DNA from: Devosia faecipullorum
Lineage (GTDB): Bacteria > Pseudomonadota > Alphaproteobacteria > Rhizobiales > Devosiaceae
Length of the DNA stretch: 64,000 nt
NCBI RefSeq assembly: GCF_015158295.1
Contig: NZ_JACDXV010000005.1
Location: 62,001 to 126,000 of the forward strand
Reading direction: 5' to 3'
Of this stretch, positions 17,901 to 25,488 are shown piece after piece. The notes beneath the pieces were generated by a model. It was given only the letters and a program-made list of their open reading frames with translations, did not search any database and was not told the DNA's origin. The stretch's first letter is position 1. Every line of letters starts with the position of its first letter. The translations under genes and the position numbers were made by a program.

Positions 17901-18367
17901 CCTTCCACCGGGTCAATGCCCATTTCCAGGACTTGTTCACCACCCTGTTCGGCGGCGGCACGGCGGAACTGAGTTTTGTGGAAAGCGACGATCCGCTGGA
18001 AGCCGGGCTCGAAATCATCGCCCGTCCACCCGGCAAGAAACCGCAGACCATGACCCTGCTATCGGGCGGCGAACAGGCGCTCACCGCCATGAGCCTGATC
18101 TTTGCCGTCTTCCTCACCAATCCGGCGCCGATCTGCGTGCTCGACGAGGTGGACGCTCCGCTCGATGACGCCAATGTCGAGCGCTTCTGCAACCTGCTCG
18201 ATTCCATGCGCCAGCGCACCCGGACCCGCTTCATGGTGATCACCCACAACCCGATCACCATGAGCCGCATGGATCGCCTGTTCGGCGTCACCATGGCCGA
18301 GCGCGGCGTCAGCCAGCTCGTTTCGGTGGATTTGCGCACGGCGGAGAGTTTTCGCGAGGCGGGTTAG
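14912..18367 (+). CDS. smc: Chromosome segregation protein SMC
   Basis: SMC dimers with ScpA/ScpB form the bacterial condensin that compacts and separates chromosomes. The 1151-residue protein starts with a conserved SMC N-terminus; the Walker A loop GPNGCGKS is at residues 31-38. Long Ala/Glu/Arg-rich coiled coils flank a hinge region about residues 490-630. The ABC signature LSGGEQ begins at residue 1050 and the Walker B CVLDEVD has Asp1078-Glu1079. A D-loop (ApLDDAN) follows. The ATG at 14912 gives the canonical MKFSRLKLHGFKSF start; the in-frame TTG at 14879 is less likely. scpA and scpB are not in the window. The gene converges on a small coiled-coil gene. Confidence 0.97.
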   Translation: MKFSRLKLHGFKSFSDETVLVMEPGLTGIVGPNGCGKSNLVEAMRWVMGESSYKAMRASGMDDVIFSGSGNRPARNSAEVTLVLDNTDRTAPAALNNADVLEVTRRIERDAGSVYRVNGKEVRARDVQLLFADASTGAHSPAMVRQGQIGELISAKPTARRALLEEAAGISGLHSRRHEAELRLRAAEANLERVDDIIGQVETQLENLKRQARLANRYRGLSGDIRRAEATLFHIRWVATRVGEKENEAAQAVLIRQLADATHASHLAQKASEAAEAALTPLREREAVTGAVLQRYTILAEQLADEARRMSQRRAELEDRLRQIAADGTRERELAAESETTLAAYGKEQADLVAEQQAAQEDHDAARLAADAARAAVAEAEIAGRAAADALAQMRARRAQAERSLLELRSRHARLAQQVSEVEADLANVLARLDADETLALRRAALDAAQTHAGAAESAALTAESAAGDAQTRLDAARPRLAELDALVTRLDAEAATLAKMLNIGSSLWPAVVDELAVAPGYETALGAALGDDLEASSDAGAPMHWSVALDSYDDPPLPQGAEPLSRHVKGTELLKRRLNQIGLVDAVDGPGLMRALRPGQRLVTLDGALWRWDGFVAAADAPSAAAQRLAQRNRLAELDEEVTRARGERNGWKRDVDALATALNLAREGERNAREDWRRAQHAIGTAQSALDTAQRAIGDLATRRSTLEEARTRLAASLDEARTMQAEAETALAQSGDETDIAATAEAAQRQLSMLRDKAEQARLTLANVESASRIRLARLDQLARDASAWQRRRDGALAQLATLDQRLDDVQSQLAGLAEAPDGFAGRKAQLDAQIEQARIEHQSSGDRLSEAQTAWREAEKALKTAGDSLNAIRIELTRIEERLKGVIAQRQQIERQVEESLGIPATRTLEASGIRPEEALPSEPVIEQRLDRLKAERERLGGVNLSAEKEAAEIQLKLDTMIGDRDDIIEAIAKLRGGIASLNREGRARLNDAFHRVNAHFQDLFTTLFGGGTAELSFVESDDPLEAGLEIIARPPGKKPQTMTLLSGGEQALTAMSLIFAVFLTNPAPICVLDEVDAPLDDANVERFCNLLDSMRQRTRTRFMVITHNPITMSRMDRLFGVTMAERGVSQLVSVDLRTAESFREAG

Positions 18368-18426
18368 GATCCCCCGGCCCCCCTCTTTCCACCCATCTCG
18401 ATATGGACCCGCCTTCTGGGGCGAAA

Positions 18427-18744
18427 CTACGCGCCCGCCGTCCCGGCCAATTGCGTCTCAAGCCGGGCAATCTCCTGCCGCGCCGCCTCGAGTTCGGACC
18501 GCAGCCGATCAATTTCCTCCCGCAGGTTCTCCGGGCTCTCGCTTGTCGGCCCGGGATCGGATGCCTCCACCGATGTGGAAAAAATCCGCGCATGGAAGGA
18601 TCGCAGGTAATTGAGGTCGTCGGCATGGGACTGGCCGGCCCTCGCCTCGGCCAGAATGCGCTCCAGATCGTCGCGCGTATCGGAGTTCATCTCTCCCGTA
18701 TCCAGCAATTGGGCGATCAGGCGCTCGATTTCGGGTAATTCCAT
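18427..18744 (-). CDS. Small coiled-coil protein of unknown function
   Basis: A 105-residue protein that I cannot assign to a family. It is rich in Glu, Arg and Leu. The first half (LPEIERLIAQLLDTGEMNS, then DDLERILAEARAGQS) looks helical, a middle segment DLNYLRSFHARIFS is more hydrophobic, and the last 35 residues (REEIDRLRSELEAARQEIAR) form a clear heptad coiled coil. No signal peptide or membrane segment is seen. The ATG at 18744 is chosen; an in-frame ATG at 18780 would add 12 residues. It converges on smc, with 59 bases between the stop codons. It is real rather than a shadow because its opposite strand has no better gene and its composition is protein-like. Confidence 0.65.
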   Translation of the reverse strand: MELPEIERLIAQLLDTGEMNSDTRDDLERILAEARAGQSHADDLNYLRSFHARIFSTSVEASDPGPTSESPENLREEIDRLRSELEAARQEIARLETQLAGTAGA

Positions 18745-18936
18745 TTGGCTTTCTCTCTGCGATGAAACGGTCCGGTCCATGGCTTGCCTGAAACGGGCGG
18801 CGAGCACAACACCCGGTCCAGAATCCCCCTGGCTCGTCACGACTCCGCCATCATCATGGCGTGGACAGCATGACGCACCCTTGAGGCAATGCAATTCATC
18901 CATACAAAACAATAACTTAAAGCGAACCCAGCCGCC

Positions 18937-18965
18937 TTGACACCTTTTAGGGCCACCACTATGTT
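18937..18965 (+). promoter_or_regulatory. Sigma-70-type promoter of the F0 ATP synthase operon
   Basis: A perfect TTGACA (18937-18942) and a TATGTT (18960-18965) are spaced by 17 bases. It lies 60 bases upstream of atpI, and is the strongest housekeeping promoter seen in the window. Confidence 0.75.
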
Positions 18966-19024
18966 GCGCCCGACTTGTAAAGGGCGTCCGCCAAAAGCGG
19001 GAATGGCCGGCCGGGGAGAAGCGG

Positions 19025-19420
19025 ATGACCAATTCGCCTGATAACCAGGACCAGCCGGAAAGCGCCGGAGAGGCGACGCGCGATCTTGCATCGCGCATTG
19101 CCTCCGCCAAGCGGGAGCGGCAGCGCGAGGACAACAGAGCCTCACGCGATGCTTCCCCGGAGATGAGCGGTCTGGCGCGCGGTTTGCGCATCGGCACCGA
19201 GTTCATCGCCGCGGTCCTGGTGGGTGCCGGCATCGGCTATCTCATCGACCTTGGCCTGGGAACCAGCCCCTGGGGCTTGCTCATCCTCTTGCTGATGGGC
19301 TTTGCCGCTGGAATCCTGAACGTCATCCGAGTGGTGGCGGAAATGAATGCCGCCTCGCCTGCCCCGGCCGGGTCCGATCTCGGACCGGACGCGGAAGACG
19401 ACAAGCGGAACGATGAATGA
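19025..19420 (+). CDS. atpI: ATP synthase protein I (AtpI)
   Basis: AtpI is a small membrane protein that assists assembly of the c-ring. The 131-residue product has a charged, Arg/Glu-rich N-terminal half and two membrane helices (about residues 58-77 and 82-103) with GAGIGYLIDLGLGTSPWGLL between, a family hallmark. A GxxxG-like pattern is visible in the first helix. It is the first gene after the promoter at 18937 and is followed by atpB after 18 bases. An acidic tail ends the protein. The ATG at 19025 follows GGGGAGAAGCGG closely enough to act as a ribosome-binding site. Confidence 0.9.
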   Translation: MTNSPDNQDQPESAGEATRDLASRIASAKRERQREDNRASRDASPEMSGLARGLRIGTEFIAAVLVGAGIGYLIDLGLGTSPWGLLILLLMGFAAGILNVIRVVAEMNAASPAPAGSDLGPDAEDDKRNDE

Positions 19421-19438
19421 TGACGATTAGAGGGCTCC

Positions 19439-20218
19439 ATGGCCGGTACTGACCCGATCCACCAGTTTGTCATCTATGACCTGTTCGAGCTATTCACCCT
19501 TGGCGGTGACGGCACGGAAGGGTCGGGGACCACTTTCGCCTTCACCAATTCGTCGCTCTTCATGGTGCTGACGATCGGCGTTATTGTCGCCTTCATGCTG
19601 CTGGCCACGTCCGGCAAACGCCTGGTGCCCAACAGGCTGCAATTGACGGCGGAACTGCTCTACGAATTCGTCGCGGGCATGGTCAGGGGCTCGGCCGGCA
19701 AGGAAGGCATGCGCTTCATGCCGCTGGTGTTCAGCCTCTTCACCTTCATCTTCGTGGCCAACATGTTCGGCATGGTGCCGTATTTCTTCACCGTCACCAG
19801 CCACATCATCATCACCTTCGCCCTGTCGATGATGGTGTTCCTCACCGTCATTCTCTATGGCTTCATCAAGAACGGCCCGAAATTCCTCAAGCTGTTCGTT
19901 CCGGCTGGCGTGCCGGGCTATATCCTGCCCATCGTAACGCCGATCGAGGTCATTTCCTTCCTCTCGCGCCCGATCAGCCTGTCGGTTCGTCTGTTCGGCA
20001 ATATCCTGGCTGGCCATATCACGCTCAAGGTGTTCACCGGGTTCGCGGTGATGATGATTGCGGGCCTGGGCGCTTTTGGCTGGTTCGCCTCCATCCTGCC
20101 GATCATCATGGCGGTAGCGATTACCGGTCTCGAGTTTCTCGTCGGTTCAGTTCAGGCCTATGTTTTCGCGGTCCTGACCTGCATGTATCTCAACGACGCG
20201 ATCCACCCTTCCCACTAA
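19439..20218 (+). CDS. atpB: F0F1 ATP synthase subunit a
   Basis: Subunit a forms the proton half-channels next to the c-ring in the inner membrane. The 259-residue protein has five to six hydrophobic helices. The essential arginine lies in [14 protein letters not shown], and the last helices contain [20 protein letters not shown] with the conserved Glu/Gln pair. The N-terminal [14 protein letters not shown] is also family-typical. Length is normal for alphaproteobacteria. It follows atpI by 18 bases and precedes atpE by 58. Confidence 0.97.
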   Translation: MAGTDPIHQFVIYDLFELFTLGGDGTEGSGTTFAFTNSSLFMVLTIGVIVAFMLLATSGKRLVPNRLQLTAELLYEFVAGMVRGSAGKEGMRFMPLVFSLFTFIFVANMFGMVPYFFTVTSHIIITFALSMMVFLTVILYGFIKNGPKFLKLFVPAGVPGYILPIVTPIEVISFLSRPISLSVRLFGNILAGHITLKVFTGFAVMMIAGLGAFGWFASILPIIMAVAITGLEFLVGSVQAYVFAVLTCMYLNDAIHPSH

Positions 20219-20276
20219 CCACCAATCTCGGCGGATGGCCCGCCGGTACTAAAACGTCGCTTGAAAGGACATTAAA

Positions 20277-20504
20277 ATGGAAGCTGAAGCCGCAAAGTTC
20301 ATCGGTGCCGGTATTGCCACCTTCGGTATGGCTGGCGCCGCCCTGGGCGTGGCCAACATTTTCGGCAACTTCCTCTCGGGTGCCCTGCGCAACCCGTCGG
20401 CTGCCCCCAGCCAGTTCGGTAACCTGATTTTCGGTTTCGCCGTGACCGAAGCTCTGGGCATCTTCTCGTTCCTGGTTGCCCTGATCCTGCTGTTCGTCGC
20501 CTAA
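20277..20504 (+). CDS. atpE: F0F1 ATP synthase subunit c
   Basis: The 75-residue c-subunit forms the rotating proton-carrying ring. It folds as two membrane helices joined by a short polar loop ([12 protein letters not shown]). The first helix is Gly/Ala rich ([21 protein letters not shown]) and the second carries the proton-binding Glu in [12 protein letters not shown]. Carboxylate choice (Glu) and Gly spacing indicate an H+ rather than Na+ ring; the latter is inference. A GAAAGGA ribosome-binding site precedes the ATG. A stable hairpin follows the stop and is discussed separately. Confidence 0.97.
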   Translation: MEAEAAKFIGAGIATFGMAGAALGVANIFGNFLSGALRNPSAAPSQFGNLIFGFAVTEALGIFSFLVALILLFVA

Positions 20505-20523
20505 TAGCGACGGCATGAGTTTC

Positions 20524-20546
20524 GCAGCCGGACTGGTTCCGGCTGC
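20524..20546 (+). other. Intercistronic hairpin after atpE
   Basis: A perfect 8-bp stem (gcagccgg / ccggctgc) with a 7-base loop lies 20 bases after the atpE stop, within the 191-base gap before the b' gene. It is followed by actccctttt, too poor in T for a strong terminator. It may stabilise the atpE message or partly stop transcription, helping make many c subunits per complex (inference). Confidence 0.5.
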
Positions 20547-20695
20547 ACTCCCTTTTCCGGCCCCGGCCGGACGACCGGACCAAGCAATTTCCGACCGGAA
20601 CGCCTCGCCTTTTGTGCCGGGGATTGCTTCAACAAGCAGGGAACTGCTTTGCTTTTCACGCGAAAGGCAAAGAGCTCTAACGGGATCTCGACCTG

Positions 20696-21328
20696 ATGGT
20701 AACGCAAGCCTACGCTCAAGAAGCGGAAATTCCGGCGGATGAAAACGCTGGCGACGCCGTGCACGTGGTTGGTGGCGAACAAGCCGATCCGACCCAGGGC
20801 ACGCATGCCACGACCGAAGCGCATGGCGACGACCATAGTTCGGACGTCTTCCCGCCCTTCGATCCCGCGACCTTCCCCAGCCAGCTCTTGTGGCTCGCCA
20901 TTACATTTGGCCTGCTCTACGTGCTGATGAGCAAGGTTGCCCTGCCCCGTCTCGGCGGCATTCTGGAAACCCGCAAGGCCCTGATCGACGCCGATCTGGC
21001 TGCCGCCGATGCGGACCGCCAGAAGACCGACGCGGCCATCGCGGCCTATGAAAAGGCATTGGCTGAAGCCAAGTCCAAGGCGCAGGGCATCGCCAACGAG
21101 ACCCGTGAGGCCGTCCAGGCCGATCTGGCTCAGAAGCGCTCCGGGGTGGAAAGCGATCTTTCCGCCAAAATCGCCGCTGCCGAAGCCCGTATCGCCCAGA
21201 CCAAGGCCGAAGCTCTCACCCATGTGGATGAGATCGCCGCCGAAACGGCCCAGGCCGTGGTCAGCCAGATCGTGGGCGACGTTTCCACCGACAGCGTTCG
21301 TGCCGCCGTCGCCAAGGTTAAGGGGTAA
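20696..21328 (+). CDS. atpF2: F0F1 ATP synthase subunit b' (second peripheral stalk subunit)
   Basis: Alphaproteobacteria build the peripheral stalk from two unlike b subunits. This 210-residue b' has an unusually long polar N-terminus rich in His, Asp and Thr (residues 1-60), then one membrane helix (QLLWLAITFGLLYVLMSKVALP), and a long Ala/Glu/Lys coiled coil. A possible signal-like MVTQAYAQEAE start is noted: it resembles the end of a cut site, so translation might start upstream, but no better start was found. The downstream b gene starts after 3 bases. The large gap from atpE is noted under the hairpin entry. Confidence 0.92.
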   Translation: MVTQAYAQEAEIPADENAGDAVHVVGGEQADPTQGTHATTEAHGDDHSSDVFPPFDPATFPSQLLWLAITFGLLYVLMSKVALPRLGGILETRKALIDADLAAADADRQKTDAAIAAYEKALAEAKSKAQGIANETREAVQADLAQKRSGVESDLSAKIAAAEARIAQTKAEALTHVDEIAAETAQAVVSQIVGDVSTDSVRAAVAKVKG

Positions 21329-21331
21329 GCC

Positions 21332-21820
21332 ATGCCAGAATGGTTGGATAACAGCTTCTTCGCTACGGTCGGCCTCGTCATCTTTCTCGGGATGATGATC
21401 TATTTCGGCGTCCCCGGCATTATCGGGAAGATGCTCGACGGCAAGATCAAGCAGATCGAGGACGACATCGCCGAGGCCAGGCGCCTGCGCGACGAAGCCG
21501 CCGCCCTGCTGGTCGAATATGAGCAGAAGCGCGTCGCTGCCGAAAAGGAAGCCGAGGGCATCATTGCCGCGGCCAAGGAAGAAGCCGAGCGCATCGCCAG
21601 CGAGGCCCAGGCGTCGCTGACCGATCTCGTTGCCCGCCGCACCAAGGCTGTGGAAGACAAGATCGCCCAGGCCGAAGCCCAGGCCGTCGCCGAAGTGCGC
21701 GCCCGCTCCGCCGACCTCGCCGTGGAAGCTGCCCGCGTGGTGCTTTCCGACGAGATGAACAAGCAAGGCGGCAAGGTCATCGACGCCGCCATTGCCGACG
21801 TCGGCAATCGCCTGAACTAA
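21332..21820 (+). CDS. atpF: F0F1 ATP synthase subunit b
   Basis: The 162-residue b subunit has one N-terminal membrane helix (ATVGLVIFLGMMIYFGVPG) followed by a long charged coiled coil that reaches to F1. IEDDIAEARRLRDEAAALLVEYEQKR is the expected dimerisation helix start. It starts 3 bases after the b' stop and ends the operon at a strong terminator. The F1 genes (delta, alpha, gamma, beta, epsilon) are not in the window, as is normal for alphaproteobacteria. Confidence 0.95.
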   Translation: MPEWLDNSFFATVGLVIFLGMMIYFGVPGIIGKMLDGKIKQIEDDIAEARRLRDEAAALLVEYEQKRVAAEKEAEGIIAAAKEEAERIASEAQASLTDLVARRTKAVEDKIAQAEAQAVAEVRARSADLAVEAARVVLSDEMNKQGGKVIDAAIADVGNRLN

Positions 21821-21844
21821 GGCCACAAGGTCAAACCCAATTCC

Positions 21845-21873
21845 AGAGGCGGGCAGCAACGCCCGCCTCTTTT
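21845..21873 (+). terminator. Intrinsic terminator of the F0 operon
   Basis: A perfect 10-bp stem (agaggcgggc / gcccgcctct), 6-base loop, then a TTT run continuing as TTTGTTT. It lies 25 bases after the atpF stop. Confidence 0.85.
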
Positions 21874-21967
21874 GTTTGGCCTGAATTCCTTTTGACTGAC
21901 AGCGCCCCCCCCCCATTCTCCGACCCCACCCGCCCCCTCCCACGTCCAACACCTCCCCCTCCACCGA

Positions 21968-22054
21968 CGTCACCACCCGGCTCGTCCGGGTGGTCCACGA
22001 GAGCCACCATGGTTGGGGTGCACTGGATTGCCCGGACAAGCCCGGCAATGACGA
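21968..22054 (+). repeat. Composite hairpin repeat, copy 2
   Basis: Hairpin A (accacccgg-ctcgt-ccgggtggt, 21972-21994) is joined by a gagccaccatggttgg spacer to hairpin B (attgcccgg-acaag-cccggcaat, 22027-22049). The same A-spacer-B order recurs 103 bases later at 22157. Other sequence between 21874 and 22329 is C-rich and holds no gene. Confidence 0.75.
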
Positions 22055-22156
22055 TCGAGGAACTGGCAAGTGTGGCAGGTGATTTCGAAACCTGGGTCGA
22101 GCCAAGCAGAGCCTTCGGCCCCAACACCACCCCCGTCCAACACCCCCCTCCCCCAA

Positions 22157-22244
22157 CGTCACCACCCGGCTCGTCCGGGTGGTCCACGGGAGCCCCCTTG
22201 GTTGGAGAAAAAATGGATTGCCCGGACAAGCCAGGCAATGACGA
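22157..22244 (+). repeat. Composite hairpin repeat, copy 3
   Basis: Near-identical hairpin A to the copy at 21968, a similar spacer containing cccccttggttgg, and hairpin B with one changed base (ccaggcaat). The two copies are tandem in the spacer between the F0 operon and the glycine riboswitch. Confidence 0.75.
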
Positions 22245-22329
22245 AGGAATGGGAAATACCCCGTTGCAGAGAGCGCAATTGAACCCGATCTGCGTCTCCT
22301 CCCCGCAATGGAACACATCCGAACCGCAA

Positions 22330-22359
22330 TTGACGTTTTCCGGAATCTCCCCCATTGTC
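22330..22359 (+). promoter_or_regulatory. Candidate promoter of the gcv operon
   Basis: TTGACG (22330-22335) fits a -35. The -10 is weak (cattgt near 22354, spacing 18). A start a few bases later would begin the transcript at about 22366, where the riboswitch begins, which supports the placement. Confidence 0.4.
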
Positions 22360-22365
22360 GCCGCG

Positions 22366-22541
22366 ACTGCGGGAGAGACTGGCTTTGTGCCGGCGCCGAA
22401 GGAGCAACCGCCCCGGAAACTCTCAGGCATCGAGGACCGCAGTCAGGTCAGAAACTCTGGAAAGCAGGCCCTAATCGGCCTCTCCGAAGGAGCAACCGGC
22501 GCTCAGCCGGGAAATCTCTCAGGGCAAGGACAGAGGGGGCA
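22366..22541 (+). promoter_or_regulatory. Tandem glycine riboswitch
   Basis: Two glycine aptamers lie in series upstream of gcvT. Aptamer 1 (about 22366-22440) has gcgggagagac, the core gccgaaggagcaacc, then aaactctcaggc and gaccgc. Aptamer 2 (about 22445-22541) has aaactctgg, ctccgaaggagcaacc, gaaatctctcagggc and gacagaggg. These are the conserved P1-P3 blocks of the family. Such switches turn on glycine cleavage genes when glycine is abundant. The expression platform (22542-22598) has no clear terminator, so control of translation start is likely. Confidence 0.93.
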
Positions 22542-22598
22542 CGCATTTCCGCCGCAAGGCGGAGCCTTGTCGTGTTGCCGTCCAACCCGAGAGAGTTC

Positions 22599-23759
22599 AT
22601 GGCCGAAGCCAATAGCGATAATCTTCTCACCGTTCCGCTCAACGACCAGCACATTGCCGCGGGCGGGCGCATGGTGCCTTTCGGCGGCTATTCCCTGCCG
22701 GTGCAATATCCCACCGGCATCATGGCCGAGCATAAATGGACCCGCGAACAGGCCGGGCTTTTCGATGTCAGCCATATGGGGCCGAGCGTTCTGACGCTCA
22801 ATCGGCCGAGCGGCGACGCCGAGGCCGACCACGCCGCCATTGCCGCGCTGATCGAGCCGCTGATCTGCGGCGACATCCTCAATCTCAAGCCGGGCCAGAT
22901 CCGCTATACGCTGATGCTCAACGAAGATGGCGGAGCGCTGGACGACCTGATGATCGGCCGCTCGCCGAACCAGCCGGGCGCGCTTTATGTCGTGGTCAAT
23001 GCGGCCATGAAGGAAGCCGATTTTCCCCGCATGGAAGCGGCTATCGGCGACAAGGCCAGCCTGAAACGCGCCGACGACAATGTCCTGTTGGCGCTTCAGG
23101 GTCCGGAAGCCGTTGGCGTCCTTGCCGCAATCATTCCCCAGGTGATCGAGCTTGGCTTCATGACCTATGCGCCGTTCAACTGGGAAGGCGCGGAACTGGT
23201 CATCGCCCGTTCCGGCTATACCGGCGAAGACGGGTTTGAAATTCTCTGCCCGCCCGGCCATGCGCCGCGCCTCTGGGCGCAATTGCTCGCCGATCCGCGC
23301 GTCAAGCCCATCGGTCTTGGGGCGCGCGACAGCCTTCGTCTCGAAGCCGGCCTGCCGCTTTATGGCCATGACCTCGACGCCACCACTTCGCCCATCGAGG
23401 CAGGTCTCGGCTTTGCCGTCTCCAAGCGCCGCCGCGAGGCCGCCGACTTTCCCGGCGCAGCGCGGATTCTCGCCGAGCGCGAGGGGCAGCTTGCCCGCAA
23501 GCGCGTCGCCCTGATCGTCGAGGGCGCACCGGCCCGCGAGGGCGCCGAAATTCTCGATGCTCATGGCAAGGCCATCGGCGTCGTCACCAGCGGCGGTTTT
23601 GCGCCGACGCTGGGCAAGGCCATCGCCCTGGGCTTCGTGCCCCCGGCCTTCGCCGAGCCGGGCACCAGGCTTCAGGTCTCGGTGCGTGGCCGCGCCCAAT
23701 CTGCCGAAGCCGTCGCCACCCCTTTCGTTCCCCACCGCTATTTCCGCAAGTCAGCCTGA
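22599..23759 (+). CDS. gcvT: Glycine cleavage system aminomethyltransferase (T protein)
   Basis: The T protein transfers the methylene group from the lipoyl arm of GcvH to tetrahydrofolate and frees ammonia. The 386-residue protein begins with a short polar leader, then GGRMVPFGGYSLPVQY and FDVSHMG, which are core folate-fold blocks. SGYTGEDGFEIL and GLGARDSLRLEAGLPLYGHDLD follow, the latter including the conserved Arg and Asp of the active site; listed only as landmarks. The start is the ATG at 22599 after GAGAG; a frame open upstream crosses the riboswitch and is rejected. gcvH follows after 7 bases. Confidence 0.96.
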   Translation: MAEANSDNLLTVPLNDQHIAAGGRMVPFGGYSLPVQYPTGIMAEHKWTREQAGLFDVSHMGPSVLTLNRPSGDAEADHAAIAALIEPLICGDILNLKPGQIRYTLMLNEDGGALDDLMIGRSPNQPGALYVVVNAAMKEADFPRMEAAIGDKASLKRADDNVLLALQGPEAVGVLAAIIPQVIELGFMTYAPFNWEGAELVIARSGYTGEDGFEILCPPGHAPRLWAQLLADPRVKPIGLGARDSLRLEAGLPLYGHDLDATTSPIEAGLGFAVSKRRREAADFPGAARILAEREGQLARKRVALIVEGAPAREGAEILDAHGKAIGVVTSGGFAPTLGKAIALGFVPPAFAEPGTRLQVSVRGRAQSAEAVATPFVPHRYFRKSA

Positions 23760-23766
23760 GGCTCCC

Positions 23767-24132
23767 ATGAATACCAAGTTCACCCCCGATCACGAATATA
23801 TCCGCGTCGAAGGCTCCGTCGGCATCGTCGGCATTTCCAACCATGCACAGGAGCAATTGGGCGACATCGTCTTCATCGAACTGCCCCCCGTCGGCAAGGT
23901 TCTCAACAAGGGCGACGAGGCCGCTGTGGTGGAATCGGTCAAGGCCGCGTCCGAAATCTATGCGCCGGTTTCCGGTGAGATCGTAGAAGTGAACAATGCG
24001 TTGACGAATGAGCCCGGTCTCGTGAATTCCGACGCTGAAAATGGTGGCTGGATGTTCAAGATCGCCATCAAAAACGCGGAAGAACTCGAAACTCTGCTAA
24101 ACGCCGGCCAATATGCCGATCTGATCCGCTAA
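23767..24132 (+). CDS. gcvH: Glycine cleavage system H protein
   Basis: GcvH is the lipoyl-carrying shuttle between the P, T and L proteins. The 121-residue protein is of normal length. The lipoylated lysine lies in ESVKAASEIYAPVSGE, the family signature, and a C-terminal helix ends ADLIR. TPDHEYIRV at the start is typical. It begins 7 bases after gcvT and is followed by gcvPA after 12 bases. Lipoylation would need LipA/LipB, not in the window. Confidence 0.97.
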   Translation: MNTKFTPDHEYIRVEGSVGIVGISNHAQEQLGDIVFIELPPVGKVLNKGDEAAVVESVKAASEIYAPVSGEIVEVNNALTNEPGLVNSDAENGGWMFKIAIKNAEELETLLNAGQYADLIR

Positions 24133-24144
24133 AGCCCTGAAATC

Positions 24145-25488
24145 ATGCGCTATCTTCCCCATTCGGACCATGAACGCGCCGAGATGCTCGGCATTATCGG
24201 CGCGCCTGACGTGGACGCGCTGTTCAGCGCCGTGCCCAAGGCCGCGTTCAAGAATTTTTCCCTTGATTTGCCCGCACATAGCCCGGAATTCCTGGTCGAG
24301 GCGCATATGCGCGCCCTCGCGGGCCGCAACCGCTCCGGCGGCGATGGCCCGTTCTTTGTCGGCGCCGGGGCCTATCGCCACCACATTCCCGCCACGGTCG
24401 ATCATTTAATCCAGCGTTCTGAATGGCTTACGGCCTATACGCCCTACCAGCCGGAGATTTCGCAGGGCACTTTGCAGATGCTCTTCGAATTTCAGACCCA
24501 GGTGGCCAAGATCACCGGCATGGAAGTGGCCAATGCCTCGCTCTATGACGGCTCGACCGGCACGGCGGAAGCCGTGCTCATGGCCAGGCGCTTGACTCGC
24601 AAGGATAAAATCGTTCTCTCCGACGGATTGCACCCCCATTACCGGGACGTGGTCAAAGCCTATCTCAAGGACGATCCAGATCTCGTCTGCCTGTCGCCGT
24701 CTCCCGAGGGCCAGGGCGACATTCTGGAGCAGATCGACGGCAATACCGCCGCCATCGTCATCCAAACCCCTGATTTCTATGGTCATTTGCGCGATCTCAA
24801 GCAGGCGGCCGACGCTGCCCACGCGCAGGGCGCTCTGCTGATCGTGGTGATCACCGAAATCGTCTCGCTGGGCCTGCTCGAAGCCCCCGGCGCGCTGGGT
24901 GCCGACATCGTGGTCGCCGAGGGCCAATCGATTGGAAATGCTCTCAATTTTGGCGGCCCCTATCTTGGCCTGATGGCGACGCGGAAGGAATTTCTGCGCC
25001 AGATGCCGGGCCGCATTTGCGGCGAAACGGTCGATGCGGACGGCAATCGCGGATTCGTTTTGACCCTCTCCACCCGCGAGCAGCATATCCGCCGCGAAAA
25101 GGCGACGAGCAATATCTGTACGAATTCAGGGCTTTGCGCGCTGGCCTTCTCCATCCACATGGCCCTGCTCGGCGAGGCCGGCTTCACTCGCCTGGCCCGG
25201 CTCAACCATGCCAATGCGATTGTCCTGGCCGATACACTGGCCGGAATTCCCGGCGTCACGGTGCTGAACAAGACCTTCTTCAACGAGATGACCATCCGCG
25301 TCAGCCAGCCCGCCGCCGCCTTGGTGGAACGGCTTGCCAGCCGCGGCATCCTGGCCGGCGTGCCCGCCAGCCGCCTGCTGCCCGGCGATCCGGAGGTCGA
25401 TAACCTCATCATCCTTGCCGCCACCGAACTCACCACGCAAACCGACATAGCGGCCCTTGCCGCCGCTCTCGTGGAGGAATTGGCATGA
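24145..25488 (+). CDS. gcvPA: Glycine dehydrogenase (decarboxylating) subunit 1
   Basis: The P protein is split into two subunits here. This 447-residue alpha subunit has the PLP-enzyme fold without the PLP lysine. MRYLPHSDHERAEMLGIIG, FVGAGAYRHHIPATVDH and YTPYQPEISQGTLQMLFEFQ are conserved blocks near the N-terminus (landmarks only), with NASLYDGSTGTAEA after them. The stop overlaps the gcvPB start by 4 bases (ATGA), giving tight coupling of the two subunits in equal amounts. P protein decarboxylates glycine and loads the aminomethyl group onto GcvH. Confidence 0.96.
   Translation: MRYLPHSDHERAEMLGIIGAPDVDALFSAVPKAAFKNFSLDLPAHSPEFLVEAHMRALAGRNRSGGDGPFFVGAGAYRHHIPATVDHLIQRSEWLTAYTPYQPEISQGTLQMLFEFQTQVAKITGMEVANASLYDGSTGTAEAVLMARRLTRKDKIVLSDGLHPHYRDVVKAYLKDDPDLVCLSPSPEGQGDILEQIDGNTAAIVIQTPDFYGHLRDLKQAADAAHAQGALLIVVITEIVSLGLLEAPGALGADIVVAEGQSIGNALNFGGPYLGLMATRKEFLRQMPGRICGETVDADGNRGFVLTLSTREQHIRREKATSNICTNSGLCALAFSIHMALLGEAGFTRLARLNHANAIVLADTLAGIPGVTVLNKTFFNEMTIRVSQPAAALVERLASRGILAGVPASRLLPGDPEVDNLIILAATELTTQTDIAALAAALVEELA

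Noticed and set aside
14042..17923. Open frame of 1293 codons on the minus strand opposite smc
   Set aside because: It is a shadow of the GC-rich smc codons: low-complexity Gly/Arg/Gln text without family motifs, while smc has all SMC motifs.
21892..22598. Open frames upstream of gcvT
   Set aside because: They translate hairpin repeats and the riboswitch; the conserved GcvT start is at 22599.
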